Assembly: GCF_017873605.1 (NCBI RefSeq) | Contig: NZ_JAGGKI010000018.1 | Location: 45,161 to 109,160, forward strand | DNA: 64,000 nt | Direction: 5' to 3' | Source: Paenibacillus lactis | GTDB lineage: Bacteria; Bacillota; Bacilli; Paenibacillales; Paenibacillaceae | Part shown: positions 7,966-17,112 of the stretch, in pieces | How the letters are laid out: the number at the start of each line of letters is the position of its first letter | How positions within the stretch are numbered: the first letter of the stretch is position 1 | Made by a program: the position numbers and the translations under genes | Notes under the pieces: generated by a model | What the model saw: only the letters and a program-made list of their open reading frames with translations | What the model was told of the DNA's origin: nothing | Databases searched by the model: none

Positions 7966-10893
7966 ATGAAGACACTGGATTCATTAACGTCATATCAAGT
8001 ATTGCAGCATCGAAGACTGAAGGATATCCAGTCGGATGGAGCCTTGCTTGAGCACAAGCGCAGCGGGGCCAGAATCATTCTGCTCTCGAATGACGATGAG
8101 AATAAAGTATTTACGATCGGATTTCGGACGCCGCCGGTTGACAATACGGGGCTAACGCATATTTTGGAGCATGCCGTTCTTTGCGGGTCACGCAAGTTTC
8201 CTGCCAAGGATTCTTTTGTAGAACTGGCTAAGGGCTCCTTGAACACCTTTCTGAATGCGATGACCTTCGCGGATAAAACGATTTATCCGGTAGCGAGCCG
8301 AAATGATCAAGACTTCCAGAACCTGATGGATGTTTACATGGATGCGGTTCTTCATCCCAATATTCACCATCAAGAAGAAATATTTCTTCAGGAGGGCTGG
8401 AATTACAATCTGGAAGCGGTGGATGCGGAGCTTAAATATAACGGTGTCGTGTACAACGAAATGAAGGGCGCCTTTTCCGCGCCTGAACGGGTCGTATACC
8501 GGTCCGTGTTGAACACGCTGTTTCCGGATACGATCTACTCCTATGAATCCGGCGGACATCCGGACGATATTCCTAACCTGCAATACCAGGAGCTGCTGGC
8601 GTATCACTCGAAATATTACCATCCTTCCAACAGCTACATTTATTTATATGGAAACATGGATATGGAGGGAAAGCTAAAGTGGCTTGACGAGGCGTATCTT
8701 GCTCATTATGACCGTGCTGACGCAGCTTCGGACATCGCGCTTCAAGCTCCGTTTCATCAACGGGCAGAAGCCGTGAGGACGTACCCGATCGGAAGCGGAG
8801 AATCGGAGGAGAATCGCTCTTATTTGACGTATAATGCGGTGATTGGAACGAGCCTGGATCCTGAGCTGACGATCGCTTTTCAAATATTGCATTATGCGCT
8901 GCTGGGATCGCAAGGCGCCCCGCTTCGACAATCCATCCTGGACCAAGGGATTGCGAAGGAAGTGTATGGAACCTATCAGAGCCGAGTCTATCAGCCGTTC
9001 TTCAGCATCGTTGCGAAGGGGAGCAATCAGAGGGATCGGGATCAATTCGTCGATACGATTACGAATGTATTGAATGACCTGGTAAGCAATGGTATCGACA
9101 GGGATTCACTGCTTGCCGGCATCAGCCTATACGAATTTCAATACCGCGAAGCCGATTTCGGCCGTTACCCGAAGGGCTTAAGTTATGCGCTGCAAGCGCT
9201 CGGGAGCTGGCTTTATGATGATAACGCTCCATTTGTACATTTGGAAAATCATCATATCTTTAACCGGCTCAGAGAAAACATGGATAAACGGTATTTCGAG
9301 GGGCTGATTGAGCGGTATTTGATCCGAAATACGCATGCATCCATTGTCTCTGTCGTTCCGGAAAGCGGGCTGAGCATCAAAAAAGAGCAGAAGCTCAGAG
9401 CTCGTCTTCAAACTTACCGGGATCAGTTGAACCCGGATGAGCTGCAGCAGCTCGTCGATCGCACCAAGGCTCTTAAGGCATACCAGAATGAACCTTCGAC
9501 GAAGGAGCAGTCGGCAACGATCCCCTTGCTTTCGCGGGAGGATTTGGATCCGAAATCGCCAAAGCTCGGCCTGGAGCTTGATCGATTGGACGATACCACG
9601 ATCTTATATCACCCACTGTTCACAAACGGAATCGGTTATTTGCGGTTATGCTTTGATCTGTCGAACGTTCCACAGGAATTACTTGCCTATGCCGGCGTAT
9701 TGGAGGGGGTAATCGGATCCGTCGACACAGAGCGCTTCAGCTACCATCAACTGGCCAATCGGATTAATATTCATACAGGCGGGATCCACACGAGCATCGA
9801 CGCATACGGCAGTACAAAGCAGGTTAATGGCTATAAAGCCGTATTTGAATTTCAAGCGAAGGTGCTGTACAGTCAGCTGAGCTCCGCGTTCGAATTGATC
9901 CAGGAAATGATCCTGTCCTCGAAATTCGACGATACCAAACGGCTGTATGAGTTGATCGCACAGCTCAAATCCAGCGAACAGCGGAAGCTGATTTCATCGG
10001 GTCATTTGGCGGCAAGGGAGCGGGCGTTGTCCTATCATTCCGCCGTGTACAGTTTCCGCGATAGGGTGGGCGGGATTTCGCACTACCGGCTGCTGGAGCA
10101 TTTGGAGAGCCATTTTGACGAGGAGAAGGAGGGGCTTATTCATCGGTTGAAGGAGCTGGCCGGCTGTATCTTCAGACCTGAAAATCTGCTGGTAAGCTAT
10201 ACGGCAGAGCAAGAAGGCATAGCAAGGGTAAAGCCCCTGGCGGCTGCGTTTAAAGGGAAGCTGTTTCATCACCCGGTGCAGCGGGATACGGTGATTTTCA
10301 CGCCGGAGTTTCGCAATGAAGGCTTCAAGACATCGTCCGAGGTCCAATATGCAGCCCAGACAGGCAACTTTATCGATAAGGGATATCAATATTCCGGATC
10401 TTTGCGCGTACTGAAAATGATTCTATCCTATGATTATTTATGGAACCAGATCCGGGTAAAGGGCGGAGCTTATGGCTGCATGACCGGATTCCAGCGGGAC
10501 GGTAACAGCTATATGGTATCCTACCGGGATCCGAACCTTGCTCGAACATATGAGGTTTATGCGCAAATCCCCGATTATTTACGCAGCTTTAAGGCGAGTG
10601 ACCAGGAGATGACACGTTATATCATCGGTGCGATCCGGGAACTAGAGCCTGCGAACAGCCCGGCAGCTGCTTCTGCGAACGCGCTGGCCTCGTATCTTTC
10701 CGAGTTTGATGATGATGATTTGCAGAGAGAAAGGGACGAGGTGCTGAATACAACGGCGGAAGACGTTGCGGGTCTTGCTCCGCTTGTTGAATCGGTTCTC
10801 GAACTGGGGAGTAAGTGCACGGTTGGGAATGAAGACAGCGTAGAAGCCCAGAGGCAGCTTTTCCACCAAGTTCTTCCTTTGTTTGAGAAGTAA
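7966..10893 (+). CDS. M16C-family zinc metallopeptidase (insulinase/presequence-protease type)
   Basis: 975 residues from ATG 7966, preferred over an in-frame ATG at 7939 because GGAGG lies 8 nt upstream of 7966. The inverted zinc motif HxxEH is present as HILEH at residues 65-69, followed by AVLCGSRKFP and later VVYNEMKGAFS, which holds the distal zinc-ligand region. The length of about 970 residues and four-domain layout fit the single-chain M16C group (PreP, falcilysin, CYM1). The C-terminal part has the expected VKGGAYG block that contacts substrate. No signal peptide is visible, so it probably degrades peptides in the cytosol. It is monocistronic with a terminator about 100 bp downstream. 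Confidence 0.9.
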   Translation: MKTLDSLTSYQVLQHRRLKDIQSDGALLEHKRSGARIILLSNDDENKVFTIGFRTPPVDNTGLTHILEHAVLCGSRKFPAKDSFVELAKGSLNTFLNAMTFADKTIYPVASRNDQDFQNLMDVYMDAVLHPNIHHQEEIFLQEGWNYNLEAVDAELKYNGVVYNEMKGAFSAPERVVYRSVLNTLFPDTIYSYESGGHPDDIPNLQYQELLAYHSKYYHPSNSYIYLYGNMDMEGKLKWLDEAYLAHYDRADAASDIALQAPFHQRAEAVRTYPIGSGESEENRSYLTYNAVIGTSLDPELTIAFQILHYALLGSQGAPLRQSILDQGIAKEVYGTYQSRVYQPFFSIVAKGSNQRDRDQFVDTITNVLNDLVSNGIDRDSLLAGISLYEFQYREADFGRYPKGLSYALQALGSWLYDDNAPFVHLENHHIFNRLRENMDKRYFEGLIERYLIRNTHASIVSVVPESGLSIKKEQKLRARLQTYRDQLNPDELQQLVDRTKALKAYQNEPSTKEQSATIPLLSREDLDPKSPKLGLELDRLDDTTILYHPLFTNGIGYLRLCFDLSNVPQELLAYAGVLEGVIGSVDTERFSYHQLANRINIHTGGIHTSIDAYGSTKQVNGYKAVFEFQAKVLYSQLSSAFELIQEMILSSKFDDTKRLYELIAQLKSSEQRKLISSGHLAARERALSYHSAVYSFRDRVGGISHYRLLEHLESHFDEEKEGLIHRLKELAGCIFRPENLLVSYTAEQEGIARVKPLAAAFKGKLFHHPVQRDTVIFTPEFRNEGFKTSSEVQYAAQTGNFIDKGYQYSGSLRVLKMILSYDYLWNQIRVKGGAYGCMTGFQRDGNSYMVSYRDPNLARTYEVYAQIPDYLRSFKASDQEMTRYIIGAIRELEPANSPAAASANALASYLSEFDDDDLQRERDEVLNTTAEDVAGLAPLVESVLELGSKCTVGNEDSVEAQRQLFHQVLPLFEK

Positions 10894-10992
10894 TTAGGGG
10901 GGCAATGCTTTGCGGGTCTAAACGCTCTACACCTTATCACATGCCGTCGATCAACCACAGGTTGAGATGTCTATCGATCATATATATCGATC

Positions 10993-11019
10993 AAAAGTCG
11001 CCAAAAATCGGCGGCTTTT
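10993..11019 (+). terminator. Probable intrinsic terminator of the M16 peptidase gene
   Basis: The arms AAAAGTCGCC and GGCGGCTTTT pair with one G-T wobble around a short AAAATC loop, followed by TGTGATTTT. The position 100 bp after the peptidase stop fits. The stem resembles the core hairpin of the dispersed repeat found later in the window. Confidence 0.6.
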
Positions 11020-11237
11020 GTGATTTTATGTGATAAGTTCTTGTCCCTAGCATGAAATCGTTTATAATTATCAGATAGTAGTAGATATTTTAATCTATAA
11101 ATATTTATAATAGACTAGAATGATATGGTGATCATTACATCGGAACTGGTTCTTTGTTGAGGTGACGTTTTGCTTAGATTTTATAAGCGGCGGCGCCTAC
11201 TCTTTTTTTGCAAATATAGTGGATAAGGAAGGATATC
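11020..11237. other. Leader and promoter region of mqo
   Basis: AT-rich, with no coding potential recognised. A short GC-rich stretch (AAGCGGCGGCGCC) followed by seven T residues at about 11185-11208 could be an attenuator-like hairpin before the mqo ribosome site, but pairing is weak. Confidence 0.3.
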
Positions 11238-12737
11238 ATGAGCAGCATTCAGAAAAAAACAGACGTCATCTTAATTGGTGCCGGAATCATGAGCGCGACA
11301 TTGGGAGCATTACTGAAAGAGCTGGCGCCGGAGTGGGAAATCAGCGTATTTGAGAAACTGGCAAGTCCAGGGGAAGAGAGCTCCAACGAATGGAATAATG
11401 CAGGCACGGGACATGCTGCGTTGTGCGAGCTTAACTATACATCCGAAAAACCTGATGGATCTATAGATATCAGCAAAGCGATTAAAATTAATGAGCAGTT
11501 TCAGCTTTCACGTCAGTTCTGGTCTTATCTGGTTAGCAGCAATCTGATCCGCAATCCGCAGGACTTTATTATGCCTATTCCTCATATGAGTTTGGTGCAA
11601 GGGGAGAGCAATGTTAGCTTTTTAAAGAAACGTTTTGAAGCGCTGTCAAACAATCCATTGTTTCAAGGAATGGAATACTCCGAAGATCCGAAGAAACTGA
11701 AGGAATGGATTCCGCTGATCATGGAAGGACGGACTTCCAGCGAACCGATGGCGGCCACCAAAATTGATTCCGGAACGGACGTTAACTTTGGCGCTTTAAC
11801 GCGCATGCTGTTCGACCATTTGAAGAGTCACAACGTTGAGGTTCACTACAAGCATATGGTGAAGGATATTAAACGAACCAGCGACGGTTCTTGGAAACTT
11901 AAAGTTCGTAATATCGACACCGGTTCAGTAGAGGAGCATACGGCGAAATTTGTCTTCATCGGCGGAGGCGGAGGCAGTCTGCCTTTACTGCAGATGACGG
12001 GCATTCCCGAATCCAAGCATATCGGCGGTTTCCCGGTAAGCGGCCTATTCATGGTATGCAACAATCCGGAGGTTGTCGCGCAGCATCATGCCAAGGTATA
12101 TGGGAAAGCCAAGGTTGGCGCTCCTCCAATGTCGGTTCCGCATCTGGATACAAGATACATCGACAATAAGAAAACCCTGCTGTTTGGACCTTTTGCCGGC
12201 TTCTCGCCGAAGTTCCTGAAGACGGGCTCCAATCTTGACCTGATCCGTTCCGTTAAACCGAACAATCTGCTCACAATGCTGGCAGCCGGCGTTAAAGAGA
12301 TGGCGCTGACGAAATACCTGATCCAGCAAGTGCTGCTATCCAATGAAAAACGAATGGAGGAGTTGCGGGAGTTCATCCCGAACGCCAAGAGCGAGGATTG
12401 GGAAATTGTCGTAGCAGGTCAGCGGGTACAGGTTATCAAGGATACGGACGCCGGCAAAGGCACGCTCCAATTCGGTACGGAAGTCATTAGCGCTTCTGAC
12501 GGCTCGATCGCTGCATTGCTCGGCGCTTCGCCAGGTGCTTCCACGGCCGTTCACGTTATGCTGGAAGTGCTGCAGAAGTGCTTCCCTCAGCATATGAAGG
12601 AGTGGGAGCCGAAGATTAAAGAAATGATTCCTTCTTACGGTGTATCCCTCGTGGATCAGCCTGAGCTGCTGCAAGAAATTCATCACTCCACTGCGAAGAC
12701 GCTTGGTCTAAGCGAAAAAGAACTCGTCCATAGTTAA
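11238..12737 (+). CDS. mqo: Malate:quinone oxidoreductase
   Basis: 499 residues; start ATG 11238 with AAGGAAG 6-7 nt upstream. It oxidises malate to oxaloacetate and passes electrons to the quinone pool as an FAD-dependent peripheral membrane enzyme, bypassing NAD-dependent malate dehydrogenase. The N-terminal FAD-binding glycine motif is ILIGAGIMSATLGALLKEL. The family signature NEWNNAGTGHAALCELNYT follows at about residues 50-68. GPFAGFSPKFLKTGS and the LGASPGAST block near the C-terminus are also typical. Length is normal. It is a single gene with a good terminator. Confidence 0.96.
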   Translation: MSSIQKKTDVILIGAGIMSATLGALLKELAPEWEISVFEKLASPGEESSNEWNNAGTGHAALCELNYTSEKPDGSIDISKAIKINEQFQLSRQFWSYLVSSNLIRNPQDFIMPIPHMSLVQGESNVSFLKKRFEALSNNPLFQGMEYSEDPKKLKEWIPLIMEGRTSSEPMAATKIDSGTDVNFGALTRMLFDHLKSHNVEVHYKHMVKDIKRTSDGSWKLKVRNIDTGSVEEHTAKFVFIGGGGGSLPLLQMTGIPESKHIGGFPVSGLFMVCNNPEVVAQHHAKVYGKAKVGAPPMSVPHLDTRYIDNKKTLLFGPFAGFSPKFLKTGSNLDLIRSVKPNNLLTMLAAGVKEMALTKYLIQQVLLSNEKRMEELREFIPNAKSEDWEIVVAGQRVQVIKDTDAGKGTLQFGTEVISASDGSIAALLGASPGASTAVHVMLEVLQKCFPQHMKEWEPKIKEMIPSYGVSLVDQPELLQEIHHSTAKTLGLSEKELVHS

Positions 12738-12797
12738 TTCTTTAATTATATTGATGAGATCGATCTCTCAATTTTCATTGATGATCGGTTCACAGAA

Positions 12798-12834
12798 GAA
12801 CCTTAATCCGTCTTTGGATTGAGGTTCTTTTTTT
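12798..12834 (+). terminator. Rho-independent terminator of mqo
   Basis: The stem GAACCTTAATCC / GGATTGAGGTTC (one wobble) has a four-to-six-base loop and is followed by a run of seven T. It lies 60 bp after the mqo stop. Confidence 0.85.
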
Positions 12835-12959
12835 GTATTGTGCTTGATGAGATGACTAGATGTGAGCAAAATCCGAACAATAGGCGGATGGGTTTGATCG
12901 TTGGCTGGACTTCAAGGTAGTATATTCCTGAAGGCTTGAGGAGCGATGAGAGGAGCAAG

Positions 12960-14102
12960 ATGATTTTGGTACAGGTACAAGAACACGGATTGGGTCTGGA
13001 ACGGCTTAAGCTTGAGGCCGCCCATTTTATACAAGCATGTTACACTGAATTACATAAACCGGAAGCTGAATTGAATCAACGCCTGGCTGAAGTACAAACG
13101 CAAATCATGGAGTCGGGTACATACGAGCATACCTATGAGGAGTTAACCCATGGCTGCCGCATGGCTTGGAGAAACAGCAATCGCTGCATTGGCCGCTTGT
13201 TTTGGGAAGGACTTACCGTGTTTGATGCCCGTCATGTCACTACCGATGAGGAGATGGCGGATGCTTTGTTCAAGCATATAGCATACGCTACGAATGGCGG
13301 CCAAATCCGTCCTGCAATAACCGTTTTTAGACCGGCAGATCCTCTGAAGCATAAATCCGATGCGCGAATATGGAATCGTCAGCTTATACGATATGCTGGC
13401 TATGAGACGGATGATGGGATGGTTGGGGACCCGGATTCGCTTGCGTTGACATCGTTATGTCATTCGCTCGGCTGGGAGGGAAAGAAAACGCCATTCGATG
13501 TGTTGCCGCTGGTGATAAGCGCACAAGGAAAGGAACCCCGTTGGTTTGATATCCCCAAGGAGCTTGTGCTCGAGGTGCCGATTGAACACCCGGAATACCC
13601 GCAGTTGCAGGAGCTCGGCATTCGGTGGTACGGAGTGCCGATTGTGTCCGACATGCGGCTTGAAATTGGTGGTATTTCTTATACGGCGGCTCCTTTCAAC
13701 GGTTGGTACATGGGAACGGAGATTGGCGCTCGCAACTTGGCGGATGAGCAGAGGTATAACCTGCTGCCGGCACTATCCGAGATCATGGGGCTGCCTGCAA
13801 CGCATGAATCTACGCTATGGCGCGATCGTGCGCTTGTTGAATTGAATGTGGCTGTTTTGTACTCTTATAAGAAGAATGGGGTTACGATTGTAGATCATCA
13901 TACAGCTGCCAAGCAATTTAAACGCTTCGAGTCAAATGAGGATAAGAGAGGCTGTCCGGTAACAGGGGACTGGACGTGGCTTATTCCGCCGCTGTCGCCC
14001 GCCACGACACATATCTTTCATCGTTCATATGACAATCGGATCGTGACGCCTAATTTTTTCTATAGAGATTCGGATTCAAGCTCGAATGAAACAATGCTTT
14101 AG
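12960..14102 (+). CDS. nos: Bacterial nitric oxide synthase, oxygenase domain
   Basis: 380 residues from ATG 12960; AGGAG lies 4-5 nt upstream, and the upstream in-frame TTG at 12936 is less likely. It makes nitric oxide and citrulline from arginine with haem and a pterin cofactor. The proximal haem ligand is the Cys in WRNSNRCIGR (about residue 76). The arginine-binding Glu lies in WYMGTEIGARN and the pterin/dimer region in the C-terminal part (GCPVTGDWTWLIPPLSP). There is no reductase domain, as in Bacillus enzymes, so general cellular reductases must supply electrons. The gene stands alone between mqo and a small hydrolase. NO from this family protects against oxidative stress and some antibiotics. 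Confidence 0.96.
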   Translation: MILVQVQEHGLGLERLKLEAAHFIQACYTELHKPEAELNQRLAEVQTQIMESGTYEHTYEELTHGCRMAWRNSNRCIGRLFWEGLTVFDARHVTTDEEMADALFKHIAYATNGGQIRPAITVFRPADPLKHKSDARIWNRQLIRYAGYETDDGMVGDPDSLALTSLCHSLGWEGKKTPFDVLPLVISAQGKEPRWFDIPKELVLEVPIEHPEYPQLQELGIRWYGVPIVSDMRLEIGGISYTAAPFNGWYMGTEIGARNLADEQRYNLLPALSEIMGLPATHESTLWRDRALVELNVAVLYSYKKNGVTIVDHHTAAKQFKRFESNEDKRGCPVTGDWTWLIPPLSPATTHIFHRSYDNRIVTPNFFYRDSDSSSNETML

Positions 14103-14237
14103 TAAATATGGCGTGATAAACTCTAGATTAAGGGACAGTTGCATAGCGTACCGGCAATCGGCAGCGTTTAAACGTTTATAAGTAAGGATTGTTATAAATT
14201 TCACATAATGAGTCGATAAATTAAGTAGGGGGAAATC

Positions 14238-14948
14238 ATGACAGAGGCTTACATATCGCCAAGCAGCACATGCACGGAGAAGTGTCGCACCCTGGTGTGT
14301 TTTTTTGCCGGTATCCTGACATATCGGAATAACTTTGAAGACGCAGCCAATGAGATTGCGAAAAGATTTCGTCATGCTAAAATTGTGATGATTTTCCCCT
14401 ATGGTTTGGCCAACGGCAAGCAAGGTTCGGCTTTAATCCGTCTGTTGACCCGTCAATTGAGTCAAGCAGGCTATGACTTGGTTCGTGATCAATCGCGCCG
14501 AGTTAAGGAAGCATCACACATCATACGGGCGCATGCAGCCGATGTGGAACGGTTGATTCTGATCGGTCACAGCGCCGGCGGCGTGATCGCATACCGGACT
14601 GGGCTTGAGTTGCAAGAACACTACGGAGATCAGCAGATTCGAGTGTTTGCTGTGGGCTGCCCGAAATTTTATTTGAAGAACATTCCATATAATGAGAACT
14701 TTACATATATAACAGGCCAAAATCGAGACAGAATCACGCAAATCGGCAGCTGGCGCAAACCAGGATCCAGAATATATAACGGTAAGCCTGGACGCGAAAT
14801 TCAAATGGACTTTAATCCGGATCATCAAGGCTGGCGGTTTCACGCATCATATTTCTTAAAGTCGTCTTGGGCCGACGCTAATGAAACGTTCCGAACGAAC
14901 TCCGAGGAACTGATTGCCAAGATTTATGAATTATGTCCGGATGGTTGA
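14238..14948 (+). CDS. Small alpha/beta-hydrolase (lipase-like)
   Basis: 236 residues; ATG 14238 with TAGGGGG 5 nt upstream. The nucleophile elbow GHSAGG (Ser at about residue 112) follows a hydrophobic strand LILIG, as in alpha/beta-hydrolases. The C-terminal half has HASYF, a possible catalytic His context. No signal peptide was seen, so it is probably cytosolic. It resembles lipase/esterase-like proteins of unknown substrate. It follows nos by 135 bp on the same strand but has its own AT-rich leader, so co-transcription is uncertain. Confidence 0.7.
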   Translation: MTEAYISPSSTCTEKCRTLVCFFAGILTYRNNFEDAANEIAKRFRHAKIVMIFPYGLANGKQGSALIRLLTRQLSQAGYDLVRDQSRRVKEASHIIRAHAADVERLILIGHSAGGVIAYRTGLELQEHYGDQQIRVFAVGCPKFYLKNIPYNENFTYITGQNRDRITQIGSWRKPGSRIYNGKPGREIQMDFNPDHQGWRFHASYFLKSSWADANETFRTNSEELIAKIYELCPDG

Positions 14949-15020
14949 GTAAGAAAGAGGTATGAAAGTAAGAATGAACATGGATGAGTCATGGCTGATG
15001 GATTGACTGTGAAATGACTA

Positions 15021-15041
15021 AAAAACGCTCAGGGCGTTTTT
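15021..15041 (+). terminator. Rho-independent terminator after the hydrolase
   Basis: AAAAACGC / GCGTTTTT stem with a short TCAGG loop, ending in T residues. It stands between two convergent genes and, having A- and T-runs on both sides, may serve both strands. Confidence 0.8.
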
Positions 15042-15088
15042 AAACTGACATCTGTTTCACAAAACTCGTATTTTGTACATATGTCACT

Positions 15089-15688
15089 TCAAGAAGCTTC
15101 AATTTGATTGCGATTATCCTGAAACATATCGATTTCATAGTCAGTAAAGTCTCTTTGTTGATCAGAAAACAACACGGTGAACCCGATCATCTTATCCTGA
15201 TATCCTAATGGAGTGCAGCAATATGATTTAAATCCGTCTTCCAACATTGCTTTCTTATGATTTAATGTAACGAGGTCTTCACTGCGATAAATATCATCTA
15301 CAATTAATACGTTTCTGATGTATACCGGTACTTCCGATCCACCTAGAATATCTAGTTTCACATCAAGTCCATGAGAATATTCTTTATAACTTCCCGGCAT
15401 ACTCGGTCCAGCACCAAGCCATAATCTTTTTTCATTTTCTTCATATAAATATACAACACATAACATACCGTTTGATTTTTCTTCCATAGCCAGACAATAT
15501 TGATTTAGATACATTCTAGTTTCAAGAGAAAGTTTTTCTTGCATCCCTATTAAATCTGCATGGTAGAGTTTTTCAAACAAGTTGGATAAATCAGTTTGTC
15601 CTTTATTCATTGGATGAATTTGTGCCAGTATTTTTTTTATTTCTTTGCTCAGCTTATAATGCTTCATGGATTCGATTATTTCTTCCAT
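15089..15688 (-). CDS. GAF-domain protein
   Basis: 199 residues. The C-terminal two thirds (from about residue 45) read like a GAF sensor domain, with LCVVYLYEENEKRLWLGAGPSMP, VLIVDDIYRSEDL and YCCTPLGYQDKMIGFTVLFSD. No output domain is attached, so it may bind a small ligand and act on a partner. It is the last gene of a minus-strand operon with an XRE regulator, an HD-GYP protein and a FapA protein. This suggests a role in nucleotide or stress signalling. The start at 15688 has a weakly spaced GAGGTG; ATG 15667 is an alternative. Confidence 0.7.
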   Translation of the reverse strand: MEEIIESMKHYKLSKEIKKILAQIHPMNKGQTDLSNLFEKLYHADLIGMQEKLSLETRMYLNQYCLAMEEKSNGMLCVVYLYEENEKRLWLGAGPSMPGSYKEYSHGLDVKLDILGGSEVPVYIRNVLIVDDIYRSEDLVTLNHKKAMLEDGFKSYCCTPLGYQDKMIGFTVLFSDQQRDFTDYEIDMFQDNRNQIEAS

Positions 15689-15720
15689 CTTTTTTATTTA
15701 CACCTCGAATTCAAGCAATC

Positions 15721-16083
15721 TCAAGTTCTTGGTAACCCTTTCTTGATTTTAGAACTACTCCGTTCTTGAACAACCATTTCAAGTAGATCATGAACGATTT
15801 GAAGATCATCCTCCGTTAATGGTATGCCATCCCAATGAAGCTTGGAATTCTTGAGAATCACTTTCGCATTCATATCTTTATCTTGGGGGGGATGAGGAAT
15901 ATTTGTTGCACCGATTATATAGTCAACGGATGTGTCAAACAGTATGGATAGCTTATGCAACACCTCGATCGGTGGCTGCCGATGATTTAGTTCATAACAG
16001 GCATAAGTGCTTTTAGCTACACCGATTGAGTCTGCAACCTCCTGCATAGTCATCTTTCTATTCTTTCGTAGTGTTTTTAACAT
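15721..16083 (-). CDS. XRE-family transcriptional regulator
   Basis: 120 residues. The N-terminal helix-turn-helix covers about residues 1-60 (MTMQEVADSIGVAKSTYACY, then LSILFDTSVDYIIG), the classic Cro/CI-type fold. A C-terminal tail of about 55 residues probably mediates dimerisation or ligand binding. The gene lies 30 bp after the HD-GYP gene and 32 bp before the GAF gene. It may autoregulate the operon; a 15-bp palindrome in front of the fapA-like gene is a candidate site. The ribosome site (GGAGGG) is about 14 nt away, so initiation may be weak. Confidence 0.88.
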   Translation of the reverse strand: MLKTLRKNRKMTMQEVADSIGVAKSTYACYELNHRQPPIEVLHKLSILFDTSVDYIIGATNIPHPPQDKDMNAKVILKNSKLHWDGIPLTEDDLQIVHDLLEMVVQERSSSKIKKGLPRT

Positions 16084-16113
16084 AGAGACTCAAAGGACCC
16101 TCCTCTGGTAAAG

Positions 16114-17112
16114 TTATTGGTTGTATACAAAATCCAAAATTTTATGTTCAGAATTCCGTAAATCATAAAAATTCCCATTAGCCTCTACTAAAGGATTAAT
16201 AAGGTCATCTGAATGAAGCATAACGATTCGAGCTACTTGACCATCTGTCAAAATCACATGATCGCCGACCATTCTGATCATCATGTTCATTATGAAACAA
16301 TGGACAACCATAGAGTCAAATAATTTATAACCACGATTATAGATTTCCTCAAACACTTGATACAAAGGTATGGGTTTCTTGTATGTTCGTTCGGAGATCA
16401 TGGTATGAAACACATCAGCTACCGCTACAATCTTGCTGTAAAGTGTAATCTTCACCCCCGCAATCCTAAACGGATATCCGCTGCCATCTTCTCTTTCATG
16501 ATGCTGAAGGGCAACTAGGGCTTGTTGTTCCGTCATTTCTGAAATATTCCGAATCATTTCATACCCGAAATGAGTATGAAGTTTCATCTCGGCATACTCA
16601 TCGGCACTAAGGCTACTTGTTTTATTTAAGATCGAGTCAGAGATTTTGATCTTTCCAAGATCATGCAATAAACCAGCAATTGCGAGATTTTGTAGTTCTT
16701 CATCCTTTAAACCTAACCATTTACCGATTAAATATGAGATGAGGGAAACACCTATACAATGACGATAGGTATAATTATCCTTCTTACTTAGCTCCAATAT
16801 AACATTCGATAGGTTGTTGATACATAATTGTTGGATCTTCGGAATTATTGCTTCTTGTATATCTTGATTGGAAAGCTGTTCGGATTGGTAACGAATCTTC
16901 TCGAAGATCGCTTGAACTTCTAAAACCGCTTCTTTTGTTAGGATTTCCGTAACATATTGGGGATCTTCTTTCCATAAATCGATACCGTGCTGATGCAAGA
17001 GATTAATATGGTGATGGTCCAAAATACAGTTCTGTGAAAGAAGCAAGCTGCCTTGCCTCGAATAGATGTTTCTTTTTAACCTTCTCCCGATGAACTGATC
17101 AATATGAATCAC
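16114..17112 (-). CDS. HD-GYP domain phosphodiesterase
   Basis: About 332 residues, assuming the GTG at 17112 with GGAAGGCGG just upstream; an ATG at 17217 would need a 119-bp overlap with the preceding gene. The HD pair is in LLHDLGKIKI (about residues 150-151). The extended signature HHEREDGSGYP gives the GYP triplet at about 212-214. Such proteins hydrolyse cyclic di-GMP to GMP. The N-terminal 110 residues have no recognised fold. It overlaps the end of the FapA-type gene by 14 nt, which suggests coupling. Confidence 0.85.
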   Translation of the reverse strand: MIHIDQFIGRRLKRNIYSRQGSLLLSQNCILDHHHINLLHQHGIDLWKEDPQYVTEILTKEAVLEVQAIFEKIRYQSEQLSNQDIQEAIIPKIQQLCINNLSNVILELSKKDNYTYRHCIGVSLISYLIGKWLGLKDEELQNLAIAGLLHDLGKIKISDSILNKTSSLSADEYAEMKLHTHFGYEMIRNISEMTEQQALVALQHHEREDGSGYPFRIAGVKITLYSKIVAVADVFHTMISERTYKKPIPLYQVFEEIYNRGYKLFDSMVVHCFIMNMMIRMVGDHVILTDGQVARIVMLHSDDLINPLVEANGNFYDLRNSEHKILDFVYNQ